DNA of 64,000 nt from Candidatus Thiodiazotropha sp. (ex Codakia rugifera) (GCA_025656675.1 JAHXHN010000004.1:62001-126000), one strand, 5' to 3'. Positions 7,880 through 17,590 are shown, counted from the stretch's first letter. The notes: generated by a model from the letters alone, not told the origin. Numbers and translations are program-made.

Positions 7880-8024
7880 GGTAGCCCCGAACAAGTCTGA
7901 ATAGTCATCTTATGCTAAAACTGCCGCCTCTATGTAAATAGTCCGGCTATTTTCTGTGATTGAGACCTTGATGCGAAAGTTATTGGCATTCAAACTGACT
8001 CGCCCAGACTTGTTCAAATATTCT
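7880..8024 (-). repeat. degenerate MITE-like element, copy 1
   Basis: About 145 bp. Its reverse complement aligns with the element at 41116-41277: both share GAACAAGTCTGGGCGAGTCAG at one end, followed by GCCATAAA/GCCAATAA-like, CATCAAGG, AGAATAGCC/AAAATAGCC and GAGGCGG(T/C)AGTTTT blocks. The ends (GGTAGCCCCGAACAAGTCTG on the left; GAACAAGTCTGG in inverse orientation on the right) form decayed terminal inverted repeats. No coding capacity. The TIR resembles IS5-type ends, so a non-autonomous IS5-related element is likely. Confidence 0.65.
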
Positions 8025-8262
8025 TAAATTTTAGATTCGAGTTAGGACACATTTTGTCACAGATAATGACTCATTGTTAAAATGCCGCTCTATTCCAGAA
8101 AACCACCCCTTTAAAAATAAAAAAAACAGTGAACAGACTATTTTTTAATGCGAGAAAAGTAGAAAAAAAGCACTTTGTATTCACAAAAAGAGTTAAGAGA
8201 GTTGTTCTTATACTCAACTCCAACTATATTGTGCACTGTTCATCAATAACTAAGGAGTACCA

Positions 8263-8757
8263 ATGGCCTTAAAGAAAACTGTGAAAAAGCGTCGTAGAGC
8301 TAAAAGAAAAGTCGTCTCAATGGAGACAATCGTTGAAGCTTTACAGGCCGAAATCACCTTATCCACTTCTATCAAGCGTGCCCTGAGCAGACTTAATGCA
8401 GCTAACAAGGCTGTTGCACGTCAGGACAAAACAGTGGACACCAATAGCGAAAGGGTAAGCAAAGCCCGATCAGCCGTTGCCAATGCCAAGACAGCAGCAA
8501 GTAAAGAAAAGGCAAAAGCCCGTCTTACTGATGCACAGGCAAAGCTGAAAGAGGTCAAGGCTGCACGTACTGCAGCAGTTACTGAACAGCGGAAAGCGGT
8601 ACGTCTCGCAAAAGGCCTCCATAAGGCCATGCAGGGTGCACGAGCCAGGATGGTTAAGGACTTCGATAAAGCGGCCAAATCGCTTGAGAAGGCAGTTGAT
8701 AAAAGGACACGTCGCCGTCGCAGAACTACAAAGAAAAAAGCGGCTCCTGCTGCATAA
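8263..8757 (+). CDS. Lys/Arg/Ala-rich histone H1-like coiled-coil protein
   Basis: 164 residues, extremely basic, with no hydrophobic segment. Residues 1-18 are a basic cluster (KKTVKKRRRAKRK), residues about 30-140 are Ala/Lys/Glu-rich heptad-like helix (AKARLTDAQAKLKEVKAA), and the tail is RTRRRRRTTKKKAAPAA, like histone H1 or AlgP tails. This composition suggests a nucleoid- or RNA-binding protein; no catalytic motif is present. A strong AAGGAGT ribosome site precedes the ATG, and an intrinsic terminator follows directly, so it is monocistronic. It sits alone between gene-poor DNA and a convergent ATPase gene. A nucleoid role is inferred from composition only. Confidence 0.75.
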   Translation: MALKKTVKKRRRAKRKVVSMETIVEALQAEITLSTSIKRALSRLNAANKAVARQDKTVDTNSERVSKARSAVANAKTAASKEKAKARLTDAQAKLKEVKAARTAAVTEQRKAVRLAKGLHKAMQGARARMVKDFDKAAKSLEKAVDKRTRRRRRTTKKKAAPAA

Positions 8758-8759
8758 AT

Positions 8760-8785
8760 TACCAGACACCTGGTAGTTTTTCTTT
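8760..8785 (+). terminator. intrinsic terminator of the H1-like gene
   Basis: TACCAG-ACAC-CTGGTA stem-loop (8760-8775) followed by GTTTTTCTTT. It starts 3 bases after the stop codon. Confidence 0.7.
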
Positions 8786-8787
8786 GC

Positions 8788-8817
8788 CTCTGTCTTGGCG
8801 TTCAAGCCAAGACAGAG
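8788..8817. terminator. strong hairpin between convergent genes
   Basis: Perfect 12-bp stem CTCTGTCTTGGC / GCCAAGACAGAG with a 6-base loop, between the H1-like gene and the convergent ATPase gene. No U-tract follows on either strand, so it is a back-up or processing hairpin and not a canonical terminator. Confidence 0.45.
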
Positions 8818-8861
8818 ATCTCCCCCCAATACAAGCTCGATCCAATCAGACTTTGTGGTGA

Positions 8862-11699
8862 TTAGCGTTTATTGCTGGTTAACCGCCGAATTATGCTCTT
8901 CTCCAACTCCACCAGAAAAAGTACAGATGAAGAGACCAGTACAATTCGTAGCCAGATTGATGCCTCAATAGCGCTGGTGCCAAACAGCAGCTGCAGATGG
9001 GGTTGATAGGTAAAACTCATTTGGAACAGTAACAATATGGCAATCGCATACAGTACATACCTATTCCCAACCAAGCCCTTCCAGTTAAACACAGAAGCAG
9101 TGATATAGCGGGCATTGAATAGATAGAATATCTCAAACATAACCAGTGTATTGACTGCTACCGTCCTTGCTTCCTCGATACTCATCCCCTGCTCTCTGAC
9201 CCAAATAAACAGGCCAAAGGTGCCTCCTGTCAAAATAGTTGAGACGAATGCAATGCGCCACAATAACAAGGGAGACAAGAGCGGCACCCCTGATTTTCGC
9301 GGTTTGCGATTCATCACATCAGGCTCTGCAGGTTCAAGCGCCAGAGCCAGTGCAAGGGTCACTGCAGTGATCATATTGACCCAAAGAATCTGTACCGGCG
9401 TCAACGGGAGCTGATGAAAGCCAAACACAATCGCTGTCAGAATTATCAACGCCTCACCGCCATTGGTCGGTAAAATGAAGAGAATGGCTTTTTTTAAATT
9501 ATCGTATACGGTACGCCCCTCTTCCACAGCAAAAACTATCGAGGCAAAATTGTCGTCTGCAAGAACCATCTCAGAGGCCTCTTTGGCGGCTTCAGTTCCG
9601 TTTTGTCCCATTGCTGTCCCTACATCTGCACGTTTTAAAGCAGGTGAATCATTGACACCATCGCCCGTCATGGCTACCACTAAACCCTGTTCCTGCAATA
9701 GCGTAATAAGTCGTAATTTATGTTCAGGGCTTACCCGGGCATAAACATCGATATCCCTGACGCATTGCCGTAGTTTCTCATCATCCAATGACTCCAACAC
9801 CTGTCCAGTTATTACATCCTCCGTATTTGTAAGATTCAGTTGTCTGGCAATGGCGAGCGCTGTGGCACTATGATCTCCAGTAATCATCTTTACTCGGATT
9901 CCAGCCTGAGAGCAGATCTCGACAGCTTTGATCGCTTCGCTTCGTGGAGGATCTATCAATCCAAACATTCCCAGAAAGATCATTCCATCCCGGACATCTT
10001 CATAGTTCAACTCAATTTTGTCATTGTGGACAGGTTTTATGGCAATCGCCAAAACCCTTTGCCCCTGCGTCCCCATTGCTTCAGTGCGTTGCTTCCAATG
10101 GTTCAAATCGATGGGTTCATCTCCATCCAAAGTCCGCTGTAGTGCACATATTTTCAATAGCTGCTCTGGTGCACCTTTGAGAACAATAAAGGCTTCACCT
10201 GTATGACTGTGATGAAGTGTGGCCATAAATCGATGTTCAGATTCGAAAGGTATTTGATCGGTACGTGGGTATTGCTTGTTTAAAATATCGATATCTGCAC
10301 CCGCCTTCATGCCGACAATCAATAATGCACCTTCCATAGGATCTCCATGCACAAACCATTCTGACTCCTTCTGCTGAAGTGAGGCATCGTTGCAGAGTAC
10401 AGCCGCTCTTGTTACCTCACTGAGCAGCGGCAGCCCTTCTGGTAACTGATCGTGTTGATTTAGGGTGATCGCTCCATGTGGATCGTAACCGGTACCGGCT
10501 ACATGAAGTGTTTCACTGGCGGTTGCTATAGATCGTACAGTCATCTCATTTCGTGTCAGGGTCCCTGTCTTGTCAGAGCAGATCACCATCACCGATCCCA
10601 GTGTTTCCACAGCTGGAAGTTTTCGAATAATGGCATTTCTGTGAGCCATGCGCTGCACACCAATTGCCAGAGTAATTGTCATGATTGCCGGAAGGCCTTC
10701 TGGAATCGCAGCCACAGCAAGACTGACAGATGCAAGAAACATCTCAGCCATCAGATAATCCTGTAGAAACACTCCGAAGAAGAATGTAAATAGTGCTATT
10801 ATCAAGATTCCCACAGTCAACCAACGCCCAAACTGCCCCATCTGGCGCAGCAAGGGTGTTGTGACCGTCTCCACTTCAGCAACCAAAGAACTGATATGGC
10901 CAATTTCAGTTTGTGCACCTGTGGTCACAACAACACCACTACCCTTACCATGAGTGATCAGCGTTCCTGAATAGGCCATATTCAGCCTATCGCCTAATGG
11001 GGTATTGTCTGGCAATGGGTGGATATTTTTTTCCACCGCCATTGATTCACCGGTTAATGCGGATTCCTGAACCTGCAAACCCTTGACTCGAATCAGGCGC
11101 ATGTCAGCAGGCACTCTGTCTCCCGATTGCAACAGCACAACATCACCAACCACGAGACGCTCTGCATCCAAAGAGATTTGTTTCCCATCACGCAATACCA
11201 TAGCGTGGGGTGACAGCATTTGACGGATAGCCTTTAACGCATCTTCTGCCTTGCCTTCCTGTATATATCCAATAATGGCGTTGATAATCACCACACTAAA
11301 AATCACACTGGCATCCACCCAATGCTGCAACAGGGTTGTAACCAGACCTGCAGCTATCAATACATAGATCAGGACATTGTGAAATTGGAGGAGAAACCGA
11401 ATCAGTGGACTGCGTGACTTAGGTTCGGGTAGACGATTCGGTCCGTATTGTTTCAAGCGAACAATGGCTTCATCCATTGATAAGCCTGTCACATCGCTAT
11501 CGAAGTTTTTTAAAATCGCCTCAAGATCGCGGGTATGCCAATGATCATCAGGCGTGCGATAACCATGCTGTCGCTCGGTCGCTGCCCCAGTTCGCTTGTG
11601 TTTGCTATAGCCACTCACACCCAATGCAAACAGAGGAGCACTCAGAAATAGAAACCCAAATCTCCAAACATTAATAGGCATCAGCAGACTCACTTGCAC
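8862..11699 (-). CDS. P2-type cation-transporting ATPase (PacL/Ca2+-ATPase-like)
   Basis: 945 residues. Domain order: an unusual extra N-terminal hydrophobic segment (residues 8-30), the cation-ATPase N-domain ([21 protein letters not shown]), actuator domain with the TGES loop, membrane segment 4 with the PEGLPAIMT metal site, phosphorylation motif [12 protein letters not shown], nucleotide domain, hinge [15 protein letters not shown], and a C-terminal six-helix membrane domain. The PEGLP motif and absence of heavy-metal N-domains place it in the P2 group (Ca2+ or related divalent or monovalent cations, not Cu/Zn P1B). The start is probably the GTG at 11699; ATG at 11681 is the alternative. 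It is transcribed divergently from the FmdE-like gene. Substrate cannot be assigned from sequence. Confidence 0.9.
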   Translation of the reverse strand: MQVSLLMPINVWRFGFLFLSAPLFALGVSGYSKHKRTGAATERQHGYRTPDDHWHTRDLEAILKNFDSDVTGLSMDEAIVRLKQYGPNRLPEPKSRSPLIRFLLQFHNVLIYVLIAAGLVTTLLQHWVDASVIFSVVIINAIIGYIQEGKAEDALKAIRQMLSPHAMVLRDGKQISLDAERLVVGDVVLLQSGDRVPADMRLIRVKGLQVQESALTGESMAVEKNIHPLPDNTPLGDRLNMAYSGTLITHGKGSGVVVTTGAQTEIGHISSLVAEVETVTTPLLRQMGQFGRWLTVGILIIALFTFFFGVFLQDYLMAEMFLASVSLAVAAIPEGLPAIMTITLAIGVQRMAHRNAIIRKLPAVETLGSVMVICSDKTGTLTRNEMTVRSIATASETLHVAGTGYDPHGAITLNQHDQLPEGLPLLSEVTRAAVLCNDASLQQKESEWFVHGDPMEGALLIVGMKAGADIDILNKQYPRTDQIPFESEHRFMATLHHSHTGEAFIVLKGAPEQLLKICALQRTLDGDEPIDLNHWKQRTEAMGTQGQRVLAIAIKPVHNDKIELNYEDVRDGMIFLGMFGLIDPPRSEAIKAVEICSQAGIRVKMITGDHSATALAIARQLNLTNTEDVITGQVLESLDDEKLRQCVRDIDVYARVSPEHKLRLITLLQEQGLVVAMTGDGVNDSPALKRADVGTAMGQNGTEAAKEASEMVLADDNFASIVFAVEEGRTVYDNLKKAILFILPTNGGEALIILTAIVFGFHQLPLTPVQILWVNMITAVTLALALALEPAEPDVMNRKPRKSGVPLLSPLLLWRIAFVSTILTGGTFGLFIWVREQGMSIEEARTVAVNTLVMFEIFYLFNARYITASVFNWKGLVGNRYVLYAIAILLLFQMSFTYQPHLQLLFGTSAIEASIWLRIVLVSSSVLFLVELEKSIIRRLTSNKR

Positions 11700-11730
11700 C
11701 AGACATCATGCAACCACCCTACTTCTTACT

Positions 11731-11738
11731 ATTATAAT
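11731..11738. promoter_or_regulatory. overlapping divergent -10 boxes
   Basis: The self-complementary ATTATAAT gives TATAAT on the plus strand (11733-11738) and on the minus strand (11731-11736), about 25 bases before each of the two divergent genes. Matching -35 boxes are weak on both sides. Polymerases for the ATPase and FmdE-like genes would exclude each other. Confidence 0.35.
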
Positions 11739-11761
11739 AGAACCTGTAGTGTTGTGTACTA

Positions 11762-12292
11762 ATGACTATGAATATCATTCTCATCAATGACCATGGCAGA
11801 CTGCTGCAACTTTCCTATAGCGATGCACTGAGTTTCCACAAGGGTAATGCCTACTGGGGCTGTGCACTGGCCTATCGAATGTTGCAGCTTGCAGGCAAGC
11901 TCCTATCACGAGAAAAAATATGGGAGAGGCAGAACCTCCATATCTGGAGCGGTCATCCCGGCCCCGGTGTGCGAGACACCATTGAGTACATAACGGGCTG
12001 TGTCTCCGAAAGACGTTATGAATTAACCTGTAAAACCACTGAACCACGCTGTGTGGGTGAAATGGACTTTAGCTGGAAGGTGAACGATGGTACCCAATGT
12101 GTCGATTTAAAGCTGGCAGAGGATATTGTTCCCAAGGCATTTCTAACGCTGCTTGACAGAATCAAACATAAAGAAGCTCAAAAAACTGATCAAGTTGCGT
12201 TGGAGGCTTTTAAACGTTCCATGACGGATAAGATCTGGCGCCGCGATCTTGAAGATGCCTTTCCTGACACAAAACTGACACGGGTAGAGTGA
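11762..12292 (+). CDS. FmdE-like domain protein
   Basis: 176 residues, soluble. The segment SFHKGNAYWGCALAYRMLQLA followed by WSGHPGPGVRDTIEYITGC resembles the FmdE domain (formylmethanofuran dehydrogenase subunit E type), where FHGH...LALGYRM is followed by a Gly-rich loop and a TGC motif. The family's usual H-G-H is altered to H-K-G-N, while the later Cys of TGC is kept, so metal binding may differ. No methanofuran pathway genes are in the window. FmdE-like proteins also occur near molybdenum enzymes, but here it stands alone opposite a cation ATPase. Family assignment is moderate and function unknown. Confidence 0.6.
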   Translation: MTMNIILINDHGRLLQLSYSDALSFHKGNAYWGCALAYRMLQLAGKLLSREKIWERQNLHIWSGHPGPGVRDTIEYITGCVSERRYELTCKTTEPRCVGEMDFSWKVNDGTQCVDLKLAEDIVPKAFLTLLDRIKHKEAQKTDQVALEAFKRSMTDKIWRRDLEDAFPDTKLTRVE

Positions 12293-12506
12293 TGAGGTTT
12301 GTCTGCCCATCAATATCACCATGCAGTGGCAGATAATCTCATTTTTTTATGCCTACATAAGCACGCTTTGTCAACGTTGTAAAATGCCTGTTCAAGACCT
12401 TCAGTAAATAGATATATTCACTTATTCTAATTTTTAATCAAGACCTTACAAATAGTTGATAGTTCAACTTAGTTATTGCGTTCAGACCCAACTTTGTCAT
12501 ATTCTC

Positions 12507-12520
12507 TTGACCTAGATCAA
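12507..12520. promoter_or_regulatory. FNR/ANR-type box upstream of the cytochrome oxidase operon
   Basis: TTGAC-CTAG-ATCAA matches the FNR/ANR consensus TTGAT-N4-ATCAA at 9 of 10 half-site positions. It lies about 50 bp before the DUF2244 gene that heads the cox operon, a position suited to anaerobic control of an aerobic oxidase. TTGACC could alternatively serve as a -35 hexamer, but no good -10 follows at the right distance. The remaining gap 12293-12506 shows nothing else. Confidence 0.5.
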
Positions 12521-12571
12521 TAAACGACGCCAAGCAGCATCCGGCAGTCAGAGATAAGTGCGGGATGGCAA

Positions 12572-13051
12572 ATGGTCCTCAGGGCTAACCAAAACAGTGA
12601 TGCTGACGAAGCTGTACTCATCATCCAACCCAATAGAAATCTGACCTGGAATCAGTCTAAGTGGCTGTTTCTGTTTTTTGCGTTTTCGATTGGATTGGTA
12701 GGGACCTATTTCTACTCGCTCGGTGCCTGGTTGGTTCTCCCCTTTGCAGGGTTGGAGATCGCCATAGTCGGCATCGCCATCTATTGTCAGAGCTGCTGTG
12801 CGCACTCACAACAAGTCATCAGCATTGATGAGACTCATGTGAGGATAAGAGACAACCAAAATGTGCCGGCTGAAAAGTGCTTTCACAAGGCTTGGTTGAA
12901 GATCATTCAAAACCAGGACCCAAAGGGCTGGTATCCCAGTCGCCTGCTGATCGGCTCACATGGCGAATACATCGAAATTGGGAAAAATCTGGTCGAGGAG
13001 GAGCGAGAAATGCTCGCGAATAATCTAAGAAGCGCAATCGAGGGCGCCTGA
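12572..13051 (+). CDS. DUF2244 membrane protein, cytochrome oxidase-associated
   Basis: 159 residues with two membrane spans (about 30-48 and 52-72) and a soluble C-terminal part that reads like the DUF2244 domain (VISIDETHVRIRD ... WYPSRLLIGSHGEYIEIGKNLVEEER). DUF2244 genes commonly sit directly upstream of coxB in proteobacteria. Here the stop is 5 bp before the coxB start on the same strand. The biochemical role of the family is not established; an assembly factor is likely from context. Confidence 0.8.
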   Translation: MVLRANQNSDADEAVLIIQPNRNLTWNQSKWLFLFFAFSIGLVGTYFYSLGAWLVLPFAGLEIAIVGIAIYCQSCCAHSQQVISIDETHVRIRDNQNVPAEKCFHKAWLKIIQNQDPKGWYPSRLLIGSHGEYIEIGKNLVEEEREMLANNLRSAIEGA

Positions 13052-13056
13052 TCGGT

Positions 13057-14253
13057 ATGCATAATAATCACACCAACGAAGCGTACGGTTTTGAGAGTAA
13101 GCCATTGTCAAAACCCAGAAAACATGACCGATTCCCATACCTGCAAACTTGTCTGAAGGGTGGCCTACTGACCACCTCGATGCTGACGACGGGTGAAGCC
13201 ATGGCTGAATACGGCCTCAACTTTCCTGAGCCTGCTGCCGGGGTTGCCAGAGAGATCTACGGTATCCACATGATGACGATGACGATTGCCACAGTACTGC
13301 TGGTGATCGTATTCGCCTTCGTCTTTTATTCACTCTTTTATCATCGAAAAAGCCGTGGTTACGAAGCTGACCAGGAGTTCCACAACTCCTGGTTCGGTAA
13401 CTGGTCCTGGGTCATCGTTCCTGCACTGGTGCTCGGTGTCGACCTGACGATTGCCGGTAAGGCTGACGCTGTACTGAAGCGTGTCTGGGATGTACCCAAG
13501 GAAGAGAACATCATGGATGTCAAGGTAACAGGACATCAGTGGTGGTGGGAATTTGATTACCTCGATCACGACATCAAGGTGGAGAGCCGTTTTGTACCTA
13601 AGGATAAGTCAGGTGATCTCTACTTGCGTGAAGTGGATAACCGATTGGTCCTCCCAACAGGCGTTAAGATCCGCTTCCTACACACTTCAGCTGATGTATT
13701 GCATGCCTTTTGGGTACCCGAACTGGCTGTTAAGAAGGATGCCATTCCAGGATATGTAACAGAGACCTGGGCGGAGTTGGACAGGGAAGGTGTATTCAGA
13801 GGCCAGTGTGCAGAGATATGTGGTACCTGGCATTCACGCATGCCGATCGTGGTGGAGTCGGTTTCACCGGAGCGTTTCGCGGCCTGGACCGAGGATCAGA
13901 AAGCTATCAAGGTTGCTGCAGCCGCGGAAGCGAGTGCAGATAAAGAGTGGAGCATGGATGATCTTTTGGCCAAGGGCAAAGGATTGTATGAGACCAAGTG
14001 TGCCGCCTGTCACCAAGTGAATGGCATGGGTCTGCCACCCGCCTTCCCTCCCCTGAATGGCTCCGCCCTCACCACCGGGGCGATCGCTGATCATCTCGAT
14101 ATCGTCATCAAAGGCAAAGAAGGCACTGCGATGCAGCCATGGGGCACGCTCAATGATCTGGAGATCGCAGCGATAGTGACCTACGAACGTAATAGCTGGG
14201 ATAACAAAACGGGTGATGTCGTGCAGCCTGCAGACGTCAAACAGGCCAGATAG
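13057..14253 (+). CDS. coxB: cytochrome c oxidase subunit II with C-terminal cytochrome c domain
   Basis: 398 residues. A signal segment (to about residue 50), two transmembrane helices (about 70-95 and 115-135), then the CuA domain: His216 in VLHAFW, and GQCAEICGTWHSRM giving Cys251, Cys255, His259 and Met262. A c-type cytochrome domain follows with CAACH (315-319) and a Met ligand near 359. The fused haem c marks a caa3-type or cytochrome-c-extended subunit II. The subunit passes electrons from periplasmic cytochrome c through CuA to subunit I. The first 40 residues are poorly conserved in character and the true start could be a later Met. The coxA gene follows after 14 bp. Confidence 0.95.
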   Translation: MHNNHTNEAYGFESKPLSKPRKHDRFPYLQTCLKGGLLTTSMLTTGEAMAEYGLNFPEPAAGVAREIYGIHMMTMTIATVLLVIVFAFVFYSLFYHRKSRGYEADQEFHNSWFGNWSWVIVPALVLGVDLTIAGKADAVLKRVWDVPKEENIMDVKVTGHQWWWEFDYLDHDIKVESRFVPKDKSGDLYLREVDNRLVLPTGVKIRFLHTSADVLHAFWVPELAVKKDAIPGYVTETWAELDREGVFRGQCAEICGTWHSRMPIVVESVSPERFAAWTEDQKAIKVAAAAEASADKEWSMDDLLAKGKGLYETKCAACHQVNGMGLPPAFPPLNGSALTTGAIADHLDIVIKGKEGTAMQPWGTLNDLEIAAIVTYERNSWDNKTGDVVQPADVKQAR

Positions 14254-14267
14254 AGGAGAATTCGACT

Positions 14268-15863
14268 ATGAGTACTACCACCCTGACCCATGATGAAGCA
14301 CATCATCACGAAGCACCAAAAGGCTGGCGTCGCTGGCTCTTCAGTACCAATCACAAGGATATTGGCACCCTCTATCTACTGTTTGCCCTGATTATGCTGT
14401 TCCTGGGTGGAGCCAGCGCCATGCTGATCCGCATGGAACTGTTTCAACCGGGCATTCAGTTCCTGGATCCCGATCTCTACAATAATCTGGTCACCAATCA
14501 CGCCTTAATCATGATATTTGGTGCAGTGATGCCTGCCGCTGCGGGACTCGCCAACTGGATGATCCCGATGATGATCGGGGCACCCGACATGGCCCTGCCA
14601 CGGATGAACAATCTCAGTTTCTGGGTATTACCGGCAGCGGCTACCATGCTGATTCTCTCTTTTGTCGTCCCCTTCTTCCCTGGTGGGGGCACACAGATCA
14701 ATACCGGCTGGACCATCTATCCACCGCTTTCTGTTCAGGTCGGGATGTCTATGGATTTCCTGATCTTTGCCATCCATCTATTGGGCATCTCATCCGTGCT
14801 GGCCTCTATCAACATCATCGTCACCCTGCTTAACATGCGTGCCCCCGGTATGACCTTGATGACTATGCCCATGTTCTGCTGGACCTGGCTGGTCACCGCC
14901 TTCCTGCTTATTCTTGTGGTCCCTGTATTGGCTGGCGGCGTCACCATGTTGCTGTTTGACCGCCACTTCGGCACCAGCTTTTTTGATGCAGCCGGTGGTG
15001 GCGATCCGGTACTCTTTCAGCACCTGTTCTGGTTCTTTGGTCACCCCGAAGTCTATATCCTGCTACTGCCCTCGATCGGCGTACTCTCGCATGTCATACC
15101 TGCCTTTTCCCGTAAGCCCCTATTTGGCTACAAGTCGATGGTCGGTGCGATGCTCGCAGTTGCTACCATTGGTATGGTTGTCTGGGCTCATCATCAGTAC
15201 ACCATCGGAATGTCTTTGGGAGCGGTCACCTACTTTATGATCGGCACCATCCTGATATCCATTCCGGTGGGATTGATGGTCTTCAATTTTATCGCCACCA
15301 TGTGGCGTGGCTCGATGACCTTCGAAACCCCGATGCTGTTCGCGGTAGGTATCGTGCTGATGTTCACCTTCGGAGGTCTAAGTGGGGTAATGCTGGCGGT
15401 TGTACCTGCTGATATGCAGTATCACGACAGTATGTTCGTGGTAGCCCATTTCCACTATGTATTGATGCCGGGTGCGGTATTCGGTCTGTTTGCCGGGGTC
15501 TTTTACTGGCTACCGAAATGGACGGGGCATATGTATGACGAAAAGCTGGGAAAAATCTTTTTCTGGACCAACGTCATTGGCTTCAATATCACCTTTTTCC
15601 CTCAACACTTTCTTGGATTGGCCGGTATGCCGCGGCGCATCGTGGACTACAACATGATGTTCACTGAGTTTAACGTTGTTTCCAGCATTGGCGCTATGAT
15701 CTTCGGTCTGAGCCATCTATTGCTGCTCTACATCGTGATCAAAACCATCCGTGGTGGCAAAAAGGCCGAGAGCCGTGCCTGGGAAGGCGCCAAAGGTCTT
15801 GAATGGGAGCTGGACTCACCCCCTGCTTTTCATACCTGGACCGTCGCACCTCAGATAAAGTAA
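14268..15863 (+). CDS. coxA: cytochrome c oxidase subunit I
   Basis: 531 residues, 12 transmembrane helices of the haem-copper oxidase A family. Haem a ligand His78 (TNHALIM) and His396, CuB ligands His259 of GHPEVY with cross-linked Tyr263, His308 and His309 (WAHHQY), and haem a3 ligand His394 (VAHFHYVLMP) are all present. It reduces O2 to water and pumps protons; the Tyr in the HPEVY motif and the K-channel context point to the A-type (aa3) group. Length is normal. A GAGG ribosome site lies upstream, and its stop overlaps the ATG of the small assembly protein. Confidence 0.97.
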   Translation: MSTTTLTHDEAHHHEAPKGWRRWLFSTNHKDIGTLYLLFALIMLFLGGASAMLIRMELFQPGIQFLDPDLYNNLVTNHALIMIFGAVMPAAAGLANWMIPMMIGAPDMALPRMNNLSFWVLPAAATMLILSFVVPFFPGGGTQINTGWTIYPPLSVQVGMSMDFLIFAIHLLGISSVLASINIIVTLLNMRAPGMTLMTMPMFCWTWLVTAFLLILVVPVLAGGVTMLLFDRHFGTSFFDAAGGGDPVLFQHLFWFFGHPEVYILLLPSIGVLSHVIPAFSRKPLFGYKSMVGAMLAVATIGMVVWAHHQYTIGMSLGAVTYFMIGTILISIPVGLMVFNFIATMWRGSMTFETPMLFAVGIVLMFTFGGLSGVMLAVVPADMQYHDSMFVVAHFHYVLMPGAVFGLFAGVFYWLPKWTGHMYDEKLGKIFFWTNVIGFNITFFPQHFLGLAGMPRRIVDYNMMFTEFNVVSSIGAMIFGLSHLLLLYIVIKTIRGGKKAESRAWEGAKGLEWELDSPPAFHTWTVAPQIK

Positions 15864-16039
15864 TGACAGTTAGAGAAGACAATCTTATGCGTATCCCTGA
15901 ACACCAAACGCCTGAACTGAGACGCAGGAACGTACGCCTTGCCTGGGGTCTGGTCGGTCTTGCATTGTTCTTTCTTGTGACCTCCTTCCCCTTCTGGACA
16001 GGGATCTTTCGTATTGTGGGTACACAGGCAATGCAATGA
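15863..16039 (+). CDS. small single-span cytochrome oxidase assembly protein
   Basis: 58 residues: a charged N-terminus (PELRRRNVRLA) and one transmembrane helix (about residues 26-50). It fits the tiny assembly protein often found between coxA and ctaG. Its ATG overlaps the coxA stop (TAATG) and its stop overlaps the ctaG start (ATGA), so it is translationally coupled on both sides. A second in-frame ATG at 15887 would remove 8 residues. Confidence 0.7.
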   Translation: MTVREDNLMRIPEHQTPELRRRNVRLAWGLVGLALFFLVTSFPFWTGIFRIVGTQAMQ

Positions 16040-16641
16040 ACGACAGGGCAACTGAAAACCACAGAAACAAGCGTCGTACAACACTACTGTTGTCAGGCGT
16101 GGTCGTGTTGATGTTCGGTTTTGGGTTTGCCATGGTACCGCTCTATAACCTCTTCTGTCAGGTCACCGGCACCCAATCTCTCTCGCAACGCAGTACCATT
16201 GGACAAATCGTGCCTTCATCCGGTGGCGTTGATGAGAACCGCTGGGTGACCGTCAAGTTCGACACTACTGTGAATCCGAATCTGCCCTGGGATTTCAGTG
16301 CGGTCACGCATACCATGCGTGTCCATCCAGGCAAGACCTACGAGGTCAATTTCCTTGCCCATAACCGTAGTCATTCTACAGTGACCGGGCAGGCAATACC
16401 CAGTGTAGCGCCCTGGCAGGCCACTCCCTATTTCAGCAAATTGGAGTGTTTCTGCTTCAATAAACAGACCCTGACCGGTACTCAAAGGACCGAGATGCCG
16501 CTACGGTTTATGGTTTCTACAGATCTGCCAGAAGAGATCAACTCAATGACGCTCTCCTACAGCTTCATGCGTCTGAAGGAGGGAGAGGATAAGCCTGCAG
16601 ATGCTGATCTCCCGCCGTTGATTGCGGCGAATCCTGAATAA
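16036..16641 (+). CDS. ctaG: cytochrome c oxidase assembly protein CtaG/Cox11
   Basis: 201 residues: a short cytosolic N-terminus, one transmembrane helix (about 16-36) followed by MVPLYNLFC, and a periplasmic immunoglobulin-like domain with the copper-binding CFCFNKQ motif (Cys138, Cys140). Cox11 proteins insert CuB into subunit I. Length and motif order are those of the family. It is coupled by an ATGA overlap to the upstream small protein. Confidence 0.95.
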   Translation: MNDRATENHRNKRRTTLLLSGVVVLMFGFGFAMVPLYNLFCQVTGTQSLSQRSTIGQIVPSSGGVDENRWVTVKFDTTVNPNLPWDFSAVTHTMRVHPGKTYEVNFLAHNRSHSTVTGQAIPSVAPWQATPYFSKLECFCFNKQTLTGTQRTEMPLRFMVSTDLPEEINSMTLSYSFMRLKEGEDKPADADLPPLIAANPE

Positions 16642-16717
16642 CTGAAAAGCAGGCGACCCATAGCATGCAAATCCATTTAATGACAATAAGATCTACAGTA
16701 CAAAGGGGAATAATACA

Positions 16718-17590
16718 ATGTCAGTAAAGGAACATAGCGGGGATTATTTCATACCCGATCCCAGTCCCTGGCCGATTATTGGCATGGTTTCATTGCTGAC
16801 AACCCTATTTGGTGGTGCGCTCGCCATGAATGGGATCTCTATTGGCAAGTTCATAGTGGGCGCCGGTCTGCTACTGTTCTTTTTCCTGCTTTATGGCTGG
16901 TTTCGCGATGTCATCAAAGAAAACCTCAGCGACTGCTACAACAAGCAGGTCGATACCTCATTCCGCATGGGTATGTTCTGGTTTATTGCCTCCGAGGTCT
17001 TTTTCTTCCTCAGCTTTTTCGGTGCCCTCTTTTATATCCGAAATATTGCCCTCCCCTGGTTGGGTGGTGAGGGTTATCTCGGAGCAACCAATGAGATTCT
17101 CTATACCGGATTTGAAAATGTCTGGCCAACACATGGCCCGGGTCAACTCGGTGGGGATTTCCAGGCAATGGGGCCCTGGGGCATACCGGCAATCAACACC
17201 CTGATCCTGCTCAGCAGTGGTGCCACGATCACCTGGGCCCATTGGGGGCTGAAAATCGATAATCAGAAGCAATTGGTATGGGGTTTGGTGGCTACGGTTG
17301 TGTTAGGTCTGCTATTCGTCATCCTTCAGGCTTACGAATACGGACACGCCTATGCAGAGCTGAATCTGACACTGGAATCCGGTGCTTATGGTTCAACCTT
17401 CTATATGCTAACCGGATTTCACGGTTTCCATGTCACCATGGGTGCAATCATGCTGATGGCGATTCTTGGACGGAGCATGAAAACCCATTTCAGTGCCCAC
17501 AACCACTTCGCCTTCGAAGCGGTTGCCTGGTACTGGCATTTCGTTGACGTGGTTTGGCTGGGTCTGTTCGTCTTCGTCTATTGGCTCTAA
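16718..17590 (+). CDS. coxC: cytochrome c oxidase subunit III
   Basis: 290 residues, seven transmembrane helices. Typical subunit III stretches are FWFIASEVFFFLSFFGALFY, the WP-containing loop (FENVWPTHGPGQL) before INTLILLSSGATITWAHW, GFHGFHVTMGAIML, and the C-terminal WYWHFVDVVWLGLFVFVYW. The subunit stabilises proton pumping and the subunit I active site. An AAGGGG ribosome site precedes the ATG. It is convergent with the DUF2909 gene, whose stop is 9 bp beyond. Confidence 0.95.
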   Translation: MSVKEHSGDYFIPDPSPWPIIGMVSLLTTLFGGALAMNGISIGKFIVGAGLLLFFFLLYGWFRDVIKENLSDCYNKQVDTSFRMGMFWFIASEVFFFLSFFGALFYIRNIALPWLGGEGYLGATNEILYTGFENVWPTHGPGQLGGDFQAMGPWGIPAINTLILLSSGATITWAHWGLKIDNQKQLVWGLVATVVLGLLFVILQAYEYGHAYAELNLTLESGAYGSTFYMLTGFHGFHVTMGAIMLMAILGRSMKTHFSAHNHFAFEAVAWYWHFVDVVWLGLFVFVYWL

